Source of the DNA: Cephalopachus bancanus
Taxonomy: Eukaryota; Chordata; Mammalia; Primates; Tarsiidae
Assembly (NCBI GenBank): GCA_027257055.1
Contig: JAPVLO010000205.1
Location: forward strand, 4,774,001 to 4,838,000
Reading direction: 5' to 3'
DNA length: 64,000 bases
Below are positions 50,758 through 62,122 of the stretch, piece by piece. The notes beneath the pieces were generated by a model. It was not told the DNA's origin. It did not search any database and worked only from the letters and a program-made list of their open reading frames with translations. Positions within the stretch are counted from its first letter, which is position 1; the number at the start of each line of letters is the position of its first letter. The position numbers were made by a program, and so were the translations under genes.

Positions 50758-51051
50758 GGCCGGGCTCGGTGGCTCAGCCTGTAATCCCGCACCTTTGGGA
50801 GGCTGAGGTGAGTGGATTGTCTGAGCCTGCGGGTTCAAGACCCGCCTGGGTAGCGAGACCTCATCTCTACAATAAATCAAAATAATTAGCAGGGCTGGGT
50901 AGTGCGCGCCTGTAGTTCCAGCTACTTGGAAGGCTGAGGCGGAAGGATCACCGGAGCCCAGCAGGTCGAGGCTGCGGTGGCCGGGAGAGGCCGCTGCACT
51001 CCAGTCTGGGCGACAGTGTGAGACTCCAACTCAAAAAAAAAAAAAAAAAAC
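50758..51051 (+). repeat. Young full-length Alu with perfect 12-bp target duplication
   Basis: The best preserved Alu here. Both arms are complete, many CpGs are kept, and it ends 'gagactccaactc' plus 18 A. The target duplication 'agagtatgttcc' is perfect at 50746-50757 and 51052-51063, inside L1 ORF2 sequence, so it is younger than copy 2. It shows all the lineage-specific characters: 'ggctcagcctg', 'aggtgagtggattg', 'ctacaataaatcaaaa' and 'cccagcaggtcgagg'. Box A-like 'tggctcag' is at 50770-50777 and box B-like 'ggttcaagacc' at 50832-50842. Confidence 0.98.
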
Positions 51052-52294
51052 AGAGTATGTTCCATGTGCAGATGAAAAGAATATATATTCTGTGATTGTC
51101 AGATTGAATATTCTGTTTATGTTTGTTAGATCTAATTGATCAGATGTCAAATTTAAGCCCAGAATTTATTTGTTGGTTTGCTACCTCAATGATTTGTCTA
51201 AAGATCTTAGTAGTGTGTTGAAGTTCCCTATTATTTTGTGGCTCTCTATACATTCTCTTAGGTTAAGTAGCAATTCCTTTATACATTGGGGGCTCCTATG
51301 CTGGGTGCATATACATTTAAGATTAATATTTCTTGTTGTTGAATTGAGCCCCTTATAATTATATAGTGTCCTTCATTTTTTTTTAACTTTCATTGATTCA
51401 ATGTCTATTTTATCTGATATAAGAATAGTGACGCCTGCTCTTTTTTGCTTTCTATTTATGTGAAAGATCTTTCTCAAGCTTTTACCTTAAGCTTGTGGAT
51501 GTCATTAAAAATGAGATAGGTGTCCTGAAGACAACAGGAGGATGGATCTTGTATTTGTAATCCAATTTGCCACTCTGTGCCTTTTAAGTGGCATGTTTAG
51601 GCTGTTACCATTCAAGTTAGTTTTTGGATATGTGAAGGTTTGTTACTGCAGCACAGTTGTTAAGAAGTTCCTTTGTGTTCTCAGCTTTGTGGTTGATTTA
51701 TATGGTCTTTAAGCCATGTTCTCACATGATCTTTAGTGTTTAGTGATATCATTCTTTTGTTTCCATGTACTTATAGGGCTGGTCTAGAGGTGAGAATTTT
51801 CCTTAGTACTTATTTGTCTGGTAATGAATTTATTTTTCCTTTGTTTATAAAGCTGAGTTTGGCTGGGTAAGAAATTCTTGTCTGGCATTGCTTATCATTA
51901 AGAATGCAAAAAAATGGGACCCAAATCTCTTTTGGCTTGTAAGGTTTTTGCTGAGTAGTGTGCTGCTATTCTGATGAGTCTCCCTTGGTAAGTGAACTGT
52001 CTTTTCACTCTAGTTGCCTTTATAGTTGTGTTTTTTTTTAATTTCATGCAGATCTTGGATAACCTGATGATTGCATGCCTTTGGGGATAGTTGTCTCACA
52101 TAGCACCTCACAGGAGTTCTCTAAATATCTTGTATCTACATGGCAGTCTCTCTAACAAGATAGGGGAAGTTTTCTTGAAAAGCTTTTTCTAGGTTGCTCT
52201 CATATTTCTCTTTCCTCTAAGAATGCTGATCAAACCTATATTTGGACTTTTTATATAATCCTATACCTCTTGAAAGCTTTGTCTTTTATCTATC

Positions 52295-52297
52295 TGT

Positions 52298-52362
<65 letters not shown>
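52295..52362. repeat. (TG)n microsatellite at the tail of an Alu
   Basis: About 68 bp of TG with 'tatg' interruptions at both ends. It lies where the poly(A) tail of the inverted Alu that follows should be. Confidence 0.95.
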
Positions 52363-52363
<1 letters not shown>

Positions 52364-52660
52364 TTTTAAATTTTGAATAGAGTCTCACTCTGTCACCCAG
52401 GCTGGAGTGCAGTGGCACAATCACAGCAACTGCTTCCTCGACCTGCTGAGCTCATGTGATCCTCCTACCTCAGGACTTCCAAGTATCTGGGACTACATGT
52501 GTGCTCCACCATGCCCGGGTAATTATTTTATTTATTAAAGCCATGAGTTCTTGCCATGTTGCCCAGGTGGTCTTGAACTCTTAGCTTCAAACCATCCTCT
52601 CACCTCAGTCTCCTAAAGTTCTAAGATAATAAGTATGAGCTACTACACCTGTATTTTGTT
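52363..52660 (-). repeat. Alu (SINE), inverted, inside L1 copy 2 ORF1
   Basis: 'agtctcactctgtcacccag', 'gctggagtgcagtggcacaa', 'cctcgacctgctgagctcat', 'ctgggactacatgtgtgctc', linker 'attattttatttattaaagc', 'ctcacctcagtctcctaaag', ending near 'gagctactacacctg'. It has the 'tcgacctgctg' character but many substitutions, so it is an earlier member of the lineage-specific series. Confidence 0.92.
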
Positions 52661-52925
52661 CACTTTTTTAAAAATTATTTTTTCTTTATGTTTGACTGGG
52701 ATAATGTGATGGATTGGTCTTCAAGCTCTGAAATTTTATTATTATGATTTTGGCCTGGTCAAATCTGTTGTGAAGGTTTGCGACTGTATTTTGAAATTTC
52801 TGAAGCAAATTCATCAAAACCAGAAATTCAATTTGTTTTTTTCTTAAGTGGCCATGTCACCTTTCAATTCTTGTACTGATTTTTGGCCTGTTTGACTTGA
52901 CTATTTTCCCTTTGATCTCTTGAGT

Positions 52926-54660
52926 CTCTTTGTCATCTATATTCTAAGTCTATTTCTGTCACTAGGGAAAATTCATTCTGGTTGGAATCCATTACTTGGG
53001 AGCTGGTGGAATCCTTTGTAGGTGTCAAAACACTGGCTTGGTACTGCTGATGATCCTGCACTGACTTCTCACATTTGAGAGCAGATTTTTTTCTTTTTCT
53101 TTTATTTTTTAAATTTTCTTTACTTGGGATTGGGTTTTTTAATGTTTTCTTTTTTTTCTTATGGATATGTCTGAGGTACATGTTATGTATGGTCTATTGG
53201 TTTCACTCAGTGACCCAGCTCCCTGTTCTCTCCCTAACCATCAGGCAGCAGGACAGAGGAAGTAATAGGGACAATTTGTAGGAACCTAACCATGAACTCT
53301 GGAAGTTGTTTCCTCGGGGGAAAGCTAGCCTCAGCTTCAGTGTTCATGCAGAGTGAGGCAGTTGTGCAGTACCAGAAATCTAGCCATAGGGAGCTGCGAG
53401 AACAAGTATCTGTGGCATCAGTACTGTGGGTGTGTAGAAGTGACATGTCTCTCTTCTCCCTTCCTGGTCTGTGGGTGACGGGGATAGAGGTGCTGGCTGG
53501 AAACCATGGAGTTGTTCTCTCTCTCATCCATTTGTGGGAAAGGCAGGGGCAGTGGTAGGTGCAGAGGCAGCAGTGAGGGCAGCTAGGAGGAGCCCAGACA
53601 GCACATCGTGGAAGCGTGAGGATTAGATGGCTTTTTCACGCCTGGGCAGAGGCTTTTCTCTTCCCACGCTGGGGCTGGTAGGGACCTTTCCTTGCTGGTA
53701 ATTGTGGAGGTGTCCTTTCTTTTTCTGTGTGTGGGTGGGGCAGAGGCAGCAGCAGAAGCTGAAGTGGCTGGAAAGAACCCAGGCAGCACAGGAAGGAAGT
53801 ATCAAGTGGGACAGCCTTTCTCTACTTGGATGCGAGGGGGACTGTCAATCCCTCAGCAATGAGTAGCAGGGTCTTACCTGACTGGAGATAATGTAGGTGT
53901 CTTTTTCTTCTCATGTGTGTGTAGAGCAGAAGCAGCAGAGGCAGTGTTGGCAGAGAGGCGGCCAGCAGTACACCACAGAAGTTTCCAGGTGAGGGTAGGG
54001 TGTTTTTTGTTTTTGTTTTTCCTGAACATATGGAGGTCCTTCTCTCCCCCAGCCATGGGTAGCAGGGGTCTGCCTAGCTAGGAATCATGGAGCTGCTCTG
54101 CCACCTGTTTTCTCTCTATCCCACGTGTGGCGGGGCAAAAACAGTGACAGCCGGGGCTGCAGAAGGTCTAGCCACTGTTTCAACAAACTATCAGTCTCCT
54201 GAGGTTGAGCCCAGAGTGGTTGTGGTGGGGGAACCTTCCTCTGAAGTAGGAAAAATGTCCCTGGTAGAGGACAGCAGGGGTGGGGGTTAGGGGGCTGCCA
54301 CGATATCTGTCCTTATGGAACATTCTTTGGTGGGATAGAGTCAGTTGAGTCTGGGCTCCACATAGACTGAAGCAATGCCCCTGTCCAGACTTACAGTGGT
54401 TTCTTGTATTTGCCTGGAGTATGGGGGGGATGCTGAGAGGATCTCTTTCCTGACTAGGGTTGCAGTGGTCCATGGGAGGTGTGTGAACCCCAGGTTTCTC
54501 TCAGACACTCACTGGCCTCCCTTCGTAGGGAATGTTCTCATGGTTCCACACAGGCCAGGGTCTCCGTGGTTTCAGGAACTTTTCTGATGAATGACAGTGT
54601 CATCTTCGAGTGTTGTCCTGAATTCTCTGGAGTTTTGATGTTGGCTTCTCATTTTAAATT
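52926..54660 (-). promoter_or_regulatory. L1 5'UTR, copy 2, with repeated ~190-bp units
   Basis: GC-richer than all surrounding DNA. A unit with 'ctggctggaaaccatggag' (about 53490), 'cttgctggtaattgtggagg' (53690), 'ctgactggagataatgtagg' (53878) and 'cctagctaggaatcatggag' (54073) recurs every 187-199 bp, each followed about 40 bp later by a 'tgtgtg...ggcagaggcagcagc' block. A weaker earlier unit may start near 53280. Overlapping frames on both strands (60-97 codons) come from base composition, not genes. Confidence 0.7.
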
Positions 54661-55354
54661 GATCATTAATGCATTACTTAACCTTCAGACCTCATTTTTT
54701 TGTTTGTTTTGCTTTGTTTTTATTCACATGTAATACAAAACTTGGTATCAAAGATCCCTAACACGATAAGATTATATATGTTTCTATTAAATATGGTTGG
54801 GTTGATTGATTAAAATTTGTTTTATGTTGATTTTCAGTAGTTTCAAAACCATGTTCTAATATTTGATTTCTGCCAACTGTACCCTTGGGCTTCTTTTTGT
54901 CTGTTATGTCAGTATGTAATATTGACCCCATGAATCAAAGAGCTTGCTTTGTAGTCCAGGAAAGCTGGTATAAAACATCAATAATTTAGAAACGATGATG
55001 ACTTGCACTTTACTTTGGTAATTGGCAAATATGAGTTTATTTTTTTTCAACTAAATCCTCCAAAGTAGTAATTTTAAGGTTTTAGAGTCCAATGACTTAG
55101 ACACACATGGCAACAAAATAGAAAGGCATATTCTTGATTTCGTTCTACAATAGACTCAAGGAAAAGAATATTGTTTAATGTTTCATATGGATAAAATAGT
55201 TACTTAATATAAACACAAATGCTTTTGACTACCTTGAGAGGTGCTTTCTCTTGTGAGTTCCTTGTTTTCAGGAGAGAGCATAAATCTTATTCAATTAAAT
55301 TTATAATGAAATTTCATCATAAAAAAGCAGTTCTTTAGTAATCCATGGTGAGGA

Positions 55355-55356
<2 letters not shown>
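54661..55356. other. AT-rich stretch, nothing recognised
   Basis: No gene or repeat recognised after the L1 5' end; the L1 border could lie 50-100 bp to either side. Confidence 0.45.

Positions 55357-55403
<47 letters not shown>
55357..55403. repeat. (TG)n microsatellite
   Basis: About 47 bp of uninterrupted GT/TG. Confidence 0.97.
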
Positions 55404-55406
<3 letters not shown>

Positions 55407-56194
55407 TTTGCATTTGAGAAGAAAGATTCTGAAAATTAATCTAGAAGAATTTTTGCATCTGTTAATTTATTTTTCAATGGATAAATTTTACAAGGTTCCT
55501 TACAACAATTATGTTGAGTAATTTATTAGGAAAAAATAAATATATATGTGAAACATCAACATTACTCCTTATTAATATCAATTTATGAAACATTTTTGAG
55601 AAGAAAGAGTATGCGTAGAAAACTTTGTTCAAATATAATGTTTAAAAGGACATATGAATAGCATTTTAGTTAATTGTTAAAACATTTCAATCTCACTTAT
55701 AAAAAAGTGAAACTAGCACTATGAAAAAAACTAAAGTCAAGTTTAATTTATGGGATTCCTTATATATCAGGAAAAAGTTATAATTTTACATACTTTTTCT
55801 TTAGTTAAGAAAAATATTTTTACTAAATTTGATCATAAAATTATCCAGATTGTGGAATTGAATGGCAGAAACTGATAAATAATTAGTTGAAAGATTTTTT
55901 TTAAATGATTATCTTGATTTGAAAAAATATAGAGTCAAACTGTAGATATAGTATTAAATAATTAAGTAATTTATTAGGAAATTCAAAATAAGAAAGAAAT
56001 TGGGCTATGATGAAGCTCAAATTTTACAAAATAAAACTGTTTATTTGATTTGATTCTGATTCTTCAGAACATTTGTCATAGAATATTTTATTACTTTGTT
56101 TATTTATGAAAATAATACATTATCATGTAAAATTTCACTTTATTAAGGTCTTCAATTGTATTATGTAATGAAATTTTCATAGACTCATTGAGGA
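55404..56194. other. AT-rich stretch, nothing recognised
   Basis: Very AT-rich; no gene or repeat recognised. Confidence 0.5.
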
Positions 56195-56335
56195 ATATTA
56201 AACATAGTTTATCATTTATATTTTAGGGTTAAGGAAGCTGAAACTTAGAGAAATCAAGTGTCTTAAATAAGCTCGTAAATTGCATTGCCAGGATCCAGCT
56301 CAATTATTTTTATTCTAAGTCCAACATGTTTTTTA
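56195..56335 (-). repeat. MIR-like fragment
   Basis: 'ttagggttaaggaagctgaa', 'acttagagaaatcaagtgtc', 'ttgccaggatccagctcaa', 'ttctaagtccaaca' follow the inverted MIR order (gaaactgaggc…aagtaacttgcc…gagctgggattc…). Confidence 0.58.
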
Positions 56336-57154
56336 CATAAAAATAATTCTATATTTTTCAAAAATAGTTTAAGGGCTATGGTAATTACTAAAATTGGATT
56401 TGAACTACAACTTTACTCTGGCTTATACTGATAATTCTTAATTATCAGTCAATTCTTAATTTTTAACTCTGAGTTTATCTTAGATAAATAAAAAGTTAGA
56501 GTTTAGTTTCCATTGTCAAATCCTTATTTACCTAGAGCTAAAATCATTTCTGATTTTTTTACCAATGAAAAAGAGGCTCAGGGAGGGAAATCTTGCTAAA
56601 TTAGATACTGGTTTAAACAACCTTTTATTCTTATCAAAGAGCCTTACCCTGACTCTTATAGCATTACTCCCTATTCTTTTTATATTCAGGAATAGAAGGC
56701 AAAGGAACTGATGAAATGAAGGGACCTCTCTTAAGGTGAATGCTTAACCTTTGACTATGCAGATTTTCTGCTACACATATCATTGATACTCTCACACAAT
56801 TTTGGCACCTTTGTAGTAGTTTGTGACTGATTTAGTCAAGGTTACTTTATTTACTGTAACTTCAGCGTTGGAGTGACTCCCAATTAGACTGTAGCCTCTT
56901 CATAAACATCGGTTGAGGAAGTTTTCTTAGTGTTAAGCATAAGATGTGTGTTCAAAAGAAAATTATAATTAAATAAACTTGGCTAAAATGAAATAATTAA
57001 GATAGCATCCTACTCATTAGCCTTGAGTTTATTTTAAACAAAATATAGTATTTTATTCTGTTTTAACTATGTTTATCATACTGTCATTTCATTAATAGTA
57101 AAAAAAAGTAAAAAGTAATAATAAAAATTGATTTCAATATAACTTTTATGACAT
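56336..57154. other. AT-rich stretch, nothing firm
   Basis: 56880-56960 ('ccaattagactgtagcctct') is a faint L2-3'-end trace. No gene seen. Confidence 0.4.
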
Positions 57155-57549
57155 CATTTTATTTATTTATTTATTTTAATATATATTTCATTTTAAAGAT
57201 GTGGGGTACAAATTCAGCATTAGGTATACAAGGGGACATTATACAGGTAAAGTTTGGGCCTTCTATGGTCCACAGTTGCCTGGTTTGAGATCATGCCCCC
57301 TTCTTGATCTTGTGTACCCCCCAACGCCCCCGCCCCGGTGGTATCCCACTATTGCTAATCCCTTTCTCATAGTATTATGGTAAATGTTCAGGGTACACTT
57401 ATGAGTGAGAACATGTGGTACTCTGTTCATTGTTTCTGTGGTAGATCACTGAGTATTATTGACTCTAAATCCACTCAAGCTGCTGCAAAGTCCACATGTT
57501 TGTCCTTCCATTAAGTATGTGTGTGCAGTCCAGTTCCTATGGAGTTGGT

Positions 57550-60500
57550 TTCATGTTTTTGCTATTTTAACTAGTGCTGCAATAAACATATATGTGCAGG
57601 TATCATTTTTGTAGAATGCTTTGAGTTCCTCTGGGTATATTCTCAGTAGGGGGATTGCTGGGTCATATGGAAAGTCAATTTCTAGTTCTTTTAGAATTCA
57701 CCACATTGTTTTCCACAGAGGTGAAACGAGTTTGCATTCCCAACAGTTGTCTTGAGGTGTTTCTTTTCCTCTGCAACCCCATCAGCATGTGTTGTTTGTT
57801 TTACTAATGATGGTCATTCCTACTGAGGTTAGGTGGTATCTCAATGTGGTTTTGATTTGCATTTCTCTGATGATTAGTAAGGATGAGCACTTTTGCAAGT
57901 GTCCGTTGGATGCCTATATATCTTCTTTTGAGTAGTGTTTATTCCTGTCTTTTGTCCACTTTTTAATGTTTTTTTTTTTTTTTCCTTTCAAGTCATTTGA
58001 GTTCCTTACAGATCTTGGATGTTAAACCTTAGCTGGCAAATATTTTTCCTCATTCTGTGGGCTGTCTCCCCACTCTCTTGATCGTTTCTTTTGCTTTGCA
58101 GAAGCTTTTCAGTTTAATGAGGTCCCACTTGTCTATCCTTTCTCTTATGGCATAGGCACTTGGAGTTCTGGTCAGGTATTGATTACCTACTCCAATGTCT
58201 ATAAGGGTGTCTCCTGCATTTTCTAAGGTTCTTATAGTTTGAGGTGTTACGTTTAGGTCTTTGATCCATTTAGAATTAACTTTTGGGAAAGGGGATAGGG
58301 AGGGGTCCTGTTTCAATCTTCTGCATGTGGTCAAACTGGTTGCTCAGCACCATTTACTGAATAGGTTCTCTTCTCCCCAGTAGTTGTTGGAGGTTTTGTC
58401 AAAGATGAGTTAGTTGAGAAATTGAGGTATGGCTTCTGGAAATTCTATCCGGTTCCATTGGTCTATATGCCTATTCTCGTACCAATACCAGACTGTTTTG
58501 CTTATTGTAGCCTTATAGTAAAGTTTAAATTCTGGAAGTGTGATACCTCCTGCTTTGTTCCTTTTGTTGAGGATTGGGATTGTTTTGCTGTTTGTGGTCA
58601 TTTATGTTTCTGTATGAGTTTCTGTATTGTCATTTTCAGGTCTGAGAAGAATGATGTTGGTAATTTAAGGAGTATGGTGTTGAATCTGTAGATTGCCTTT
58701 GGTAGGTTGGACATATTAACAATGTTGATTCTTCCTATCCATGAGCATAGAGTATCTTTCCATTTATTTGTGTCATCTTTGATTTCTTTAAGCAGTGTTT
58801 TGTGGTTTTCATTGTAAAGGACTTTGACTTCTCTAGTTAAGAAGATGCCGAGGTATTTTATTTTTTTGTGCCTATTGTGAATGAGATTGTGCTTTTTATT
58901 TGGTTCTTTGCCTGCTTGTTGTTGGTGTATAAGAATGCGACTGTCTTTTGCACATTTATTTTGTATCCTGAGTTTTTGTCAAAGTCTTTTATCAGTACAA
59001 GAAGGTTTTTGACAGATTCTCTTGGATTTTCTAGATATAGGATCATATCATCAGCAAAGAAGGATAATTTAACTTCTTCTTTTCCTATTTGGATACCCCT
59101 AATTTCCTTCTCTTGTCTAATTATACTAGCTAAGACTTCCAATACAATGTCGAACAGGAAGGTTTAGAGTGGGCAACCTTGTCTTTGTCCTGTTTACAGG
59201 GAAAATGCTTCTAGTTTTTGTCCATTTCCAATATGCTGGCTGTGAGTTTATTGTAGAAGGCACTTACTGTATTGAGGTATGTTCTTTCTATGCTTAGGTG
59301 TTCAAGAGTTTATATCAGGAATGAATGCTGGAATTCTATGACAGGCTTTTTCTGCATCTAATGACATAATCACGTGATTCTTATTTTTACATCTGTTGAT
59401 GTATTTAATTACATTTATGTTCTTACAGATGTTGAACCAGTCCTGCATCCTGTGGATGAAGCCTATTTGCTCATGGCAGATGATATTTGAGATGTTTTGT
59501 TGGATCTAATCTGCTAGAATTTTGTTGAGAAACTTTGCATCAGTGTTCATTAGTGATATTGGCTTGTGGTTCTCTTTTTATGTAGGATCTTTATCCAGTT
59601 TGGGTATCAGGGTGATGTTAGCTATGTAAAATCATTTGGGGAGAATCCTGTCTTTCTCAATTGCCTGTAATGCTTTCAATAGGATTGGTATCAGCTCCTC
59701 TTTGTATGTTTTGTAGAATTCCACTGGAAAGCCCTCTAGTCCTGGGCTTTTATTTTTTGTATATAGTTTTCTTATGACAGAGTCAATTTTCTTGGTTATT
59801 GGTCTATTTATTGTTTCAGTGTCTACTTGTTTTAACCTTGGGAGGTTTTTTGATGTCAGAGAGCCCCCCATTTCATTTAGGTTATCGGATTTGTTTCCGT
59901 ACACGTCTGAATAGTAGTCTCTGATAATCTTTTGTATTTCTTTGGGGTCAATTGTTATGTGATCTTTTGCATTTCTAATTGCATTTATTTTGGCTTTCCC
60001 TCTCTTTTTTCTTGGTAATTCTGGTTAGGGGCCTATCAATCCTGTTATTACTTTCAAAGAACTAGCTTTTTGTTTTGTTGATGTTTTCTAAGATATTTTT
60101 TGTCTTCTATGTCCCATATTTGGGCTTTTACTTTGGTTATCTGGATTCATCTGCTAAAGTTAGGGTATTGGTGGTCTTGTCTTTCCAGCCCCCTTAGGTG
60201 ATTTGTTAGACTGTTAATTTGTGATCTTTCCATTTTCTTGGTGTGTGTACACAGAGATATAAATTCCCCTCTTAAAACTGTTTTCATGGCATCACAGAGG
60301 TTTTGGTAAGATGTTTCTTCATTTTCATTTGTTTCCAGGAATTATTTATTTCTGTTTTGATTTCTGTGTTGATGCAGTAATTGCTCAGCATCATGCTGTT
60401 TAGTGTCCATGTCTTTGTGGGTTTGAGGGGAATTATTCTGGTGCTGATATTTATTTTTATTCCACTGTGGTCTGAGAAGGTACATGGCAATATTTTGATC

Positions 60501-61270
60501 TTATGAAATTTGTTGATGTTTGACTTATGGCCAAGGACATTAATGATCTTAGAGTATGTTCCATGTGGTGATGAATAAAATTCATATTCTTTGGTTGTTG
60601 GGTGAAGTGTTTTTAGGTATCTATTAAGTCCATTTGGTAAAGTGTCAAGTTGAGGTTCTGGATCTCTATGTTATTGTTTTTGCCTCTAGTTCTATTATAG
60701 CTGGGACTTAAATACCCAGATAGACTATTTAAGTCCCCATCTATAATAGTATTAGAATCAATATCTTTTTTTGTTTACTTAGTAGTTGCTTTATAAATGC
60801 TGGTGTTCCTGTGCTGGATGCATATATGTTTAGGATGGATATTTCTTGTTGATGTATTGAAACTTTTCATATCTTTTTAAAATTTTGATAGCTTAAATTT
60901 GTTTTGTCTGATATTAAGATCATGACTCCTACCTTCTTTTGTGATACATTAGCCTAGAAATTCATTTTTCATCCTCTAACTTTGAGTCTGGCCATGTCCC
61001 TTTTTGTGAGATGAGTTTCCTGGATGCAGCAAGATATTGGGTCATGGTTTTTTTATCTAGTTTGTCATTCTGTGTCTTTTTAAGTGTGAATTTAGTCCAT
61101 TTATGCTCAGGTTGATTATTGCCTATTTATCTCCATCTTGAGGTTCTTATAAAGTTTTTTCCTTATTTGTTTTCTTTCAACTTTTGGATTAATGTATGTG
61201 TGTAATTTCAAGTTTGCAATTGCAATGTAGTCTCTGTTGAATCTGTGTTCTCCTCTACTTTTGGGGAGTG
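57550..61270 (-). pseudogene. L1 ORF2 pseudogene, copy 3
   Basis: Endonuclease-region block at 60284-60490 ('TWTLNSMMLSNYCINTEIKT'), 59632-59904 with 'SPGLEGFPVEFYKTYKEELI', and the reverse-transcriptase palm at 58858-59142 with '[20 protein letters not shown]'. The FADD catalytic motif is intact (59047-59058), unlike copies 1 and 2. A 94-codon block at 58050-58334 is the thumb region. Several frameshifts and stops still make it nonfunctional. Confidence 0.9.
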
Positions 61271-61280
61271 TGTGGTATTT

Positions 61281-62122
61281 TTATCTTTCTTCTGTATTTA
61301 AAACGTTTTTCAGCATCTCCTGTAGAACTGGTCTGGAAACTGCATAATCTCTTAGGGATTGGATGTCTGGCAAAGATTTTAATTCTCCATCATTGATGAA
61401 GTTGAGCTTGGCTGGGTAGGAAATTATTGGTTGAAATTCTTTATGTTTGAGGTCTTTGAATATGAGACTCCAGTTCCTTCTAACTTGTAGTGTTTCTGCC
61501 GATAGGTCTGCTGTTATTCTGATTGGTTTTCCCTGGTAAGTAGTCTGAACTTTCTCTGTTGCTGCCTTTAGTATTTTTCTTTTGCACCTTCTTTGTGTAG
61601 GTGAATTACTGTGTGTCAAGGGGTTGGTCTTTTCACTTGATGTCTTGCAGGATTCTGTGTATCTCTTGTGTTTGGATGGCCATAGCTCTGATAAGATGGG
61701 GAAAGTTTGCCTGGATAACTTCCTGAAGCACTTGCTTTAACGTGTTCTTCCTTTTCCTTTCTTAGTCTAGGATACCTATCAGGTGTAGGTTCAGTCTCTT
61801 GATATAATTGCACATATCTTGGAGGTTTTGTTCTCTCTTAGTTTTCTATTTTTTTTTTTTACAGATTGGGTTAATTCCATATTCTGAGATTTATTTATTC
61901 TGCTTCATTAATTCTACTTTCCATGCTTGTCATCTTGTTATGTATTCCCTGGAAGAAATATTTTATGGGCAAAATCTCTGTTACAAATTATTTCAGTGTC
62001 GCATCTTCTCTTTCTTGAGTCTTATTCACTCTTTCCATTTATTCCGTAACCCCCATTGTATTCTGGGGCCAGTCAGTGATGACTTCCATTACTTGGGTCT
62101 TGAAGTCTGATTTCTCAGGCAT
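61281..62122 (-). pseudogene. L1 ORF1 pseudogene, copy 3
   Basis: The likely ATG is the complement of 'cat' at 62120-62122, in the context MPEKSDFK. The C-terminal domain is open for 112 codons (61281-61619), with 'VRRNWSLIFKDLKHKEFQP' followed by IISYPAKLNFI. Frame breaks near 61616 and 61740 split it from the N-terminal part. The total coding span of about 280 codons is a little shorter than human ORF1p. Confidence 0.88.

Larger units (their letters stand above)
47600..51750 (-). pseudogene. L1 ORF2 pseudogene, copy 2
   Basis: Conserved blocks on the minus strand: 48773-48955 with 'FFTDPEKTVLKFIW', 49209-49424 with '[14 protein letters not shown]' followed by the reverse-transcriptase active site read as FVND instead of FADD, and 50508-50792 with 'NTWKLNNLPLNGFGVNNEIK'. 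Frameshifts and stops are frequent, a TG run (49047-49088) lies inside, and a young Alu splits the endonuclease-proximal part. Nonfunctional. Limits are approximate. Confidence 0.85.
51750..52925 (-). pseudogene. L1 ORF1 pseudogene, copy 2
   Basis: The C-terminal part (51780-52070) corresponds to the region that reads ISYPAKLSFI in copy 1, here decayed. A TG microsatellite and an inverted Alu (52295-52660) separate it from the N-terminal part, which shows up as a short frame near 52933. Limits estimated from copies 1 and 3. Confidence 0.65.
47320..54660 (-). mobile_element. L1 retrotransposon, older near-complete copy (copy 2), with nested insertions
   Basis: Minus-strand L1. The 3' end at about 47320-47600 ('gttacatgtgcaggttcgtt', 'gtgagaacatgcagcattca') is the classic L1 3'UTR/ORF2 end. 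ORF2 sequence continues to about 51750 with an Alu inside (50758-51051). ORF1 follows from about 51750, broken by a TG run and an Alu (52295-52660). A long GC-richer 5'UTR with internal repeats runs from about 52930 to about 54660. Without the insertions it is near full length. No poly(A) run or target duplication is clear. More diverged than copies 1 and 3. Confidence 0.9.

Noticed and set aside
50832..50842. Box B-like sequence as a possible tRNA gene
   Set aside because: It is the internal promoter of an Alu; no cloverleaf or CCA-proximal stem fits.
53234..54733. Many frames of 60-97 codons on both strands, first suspected as an exon cluster or CpG island
   Set aside because: The position at the 5' side of L1 copy 2 and the repeated units identify it as L1 5'UTR; CpG content is not high.
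57550..62122. Active L1
   Set aside because: FADD is intact in copy 3, but both ORFs have multiple frameshifts and stops.
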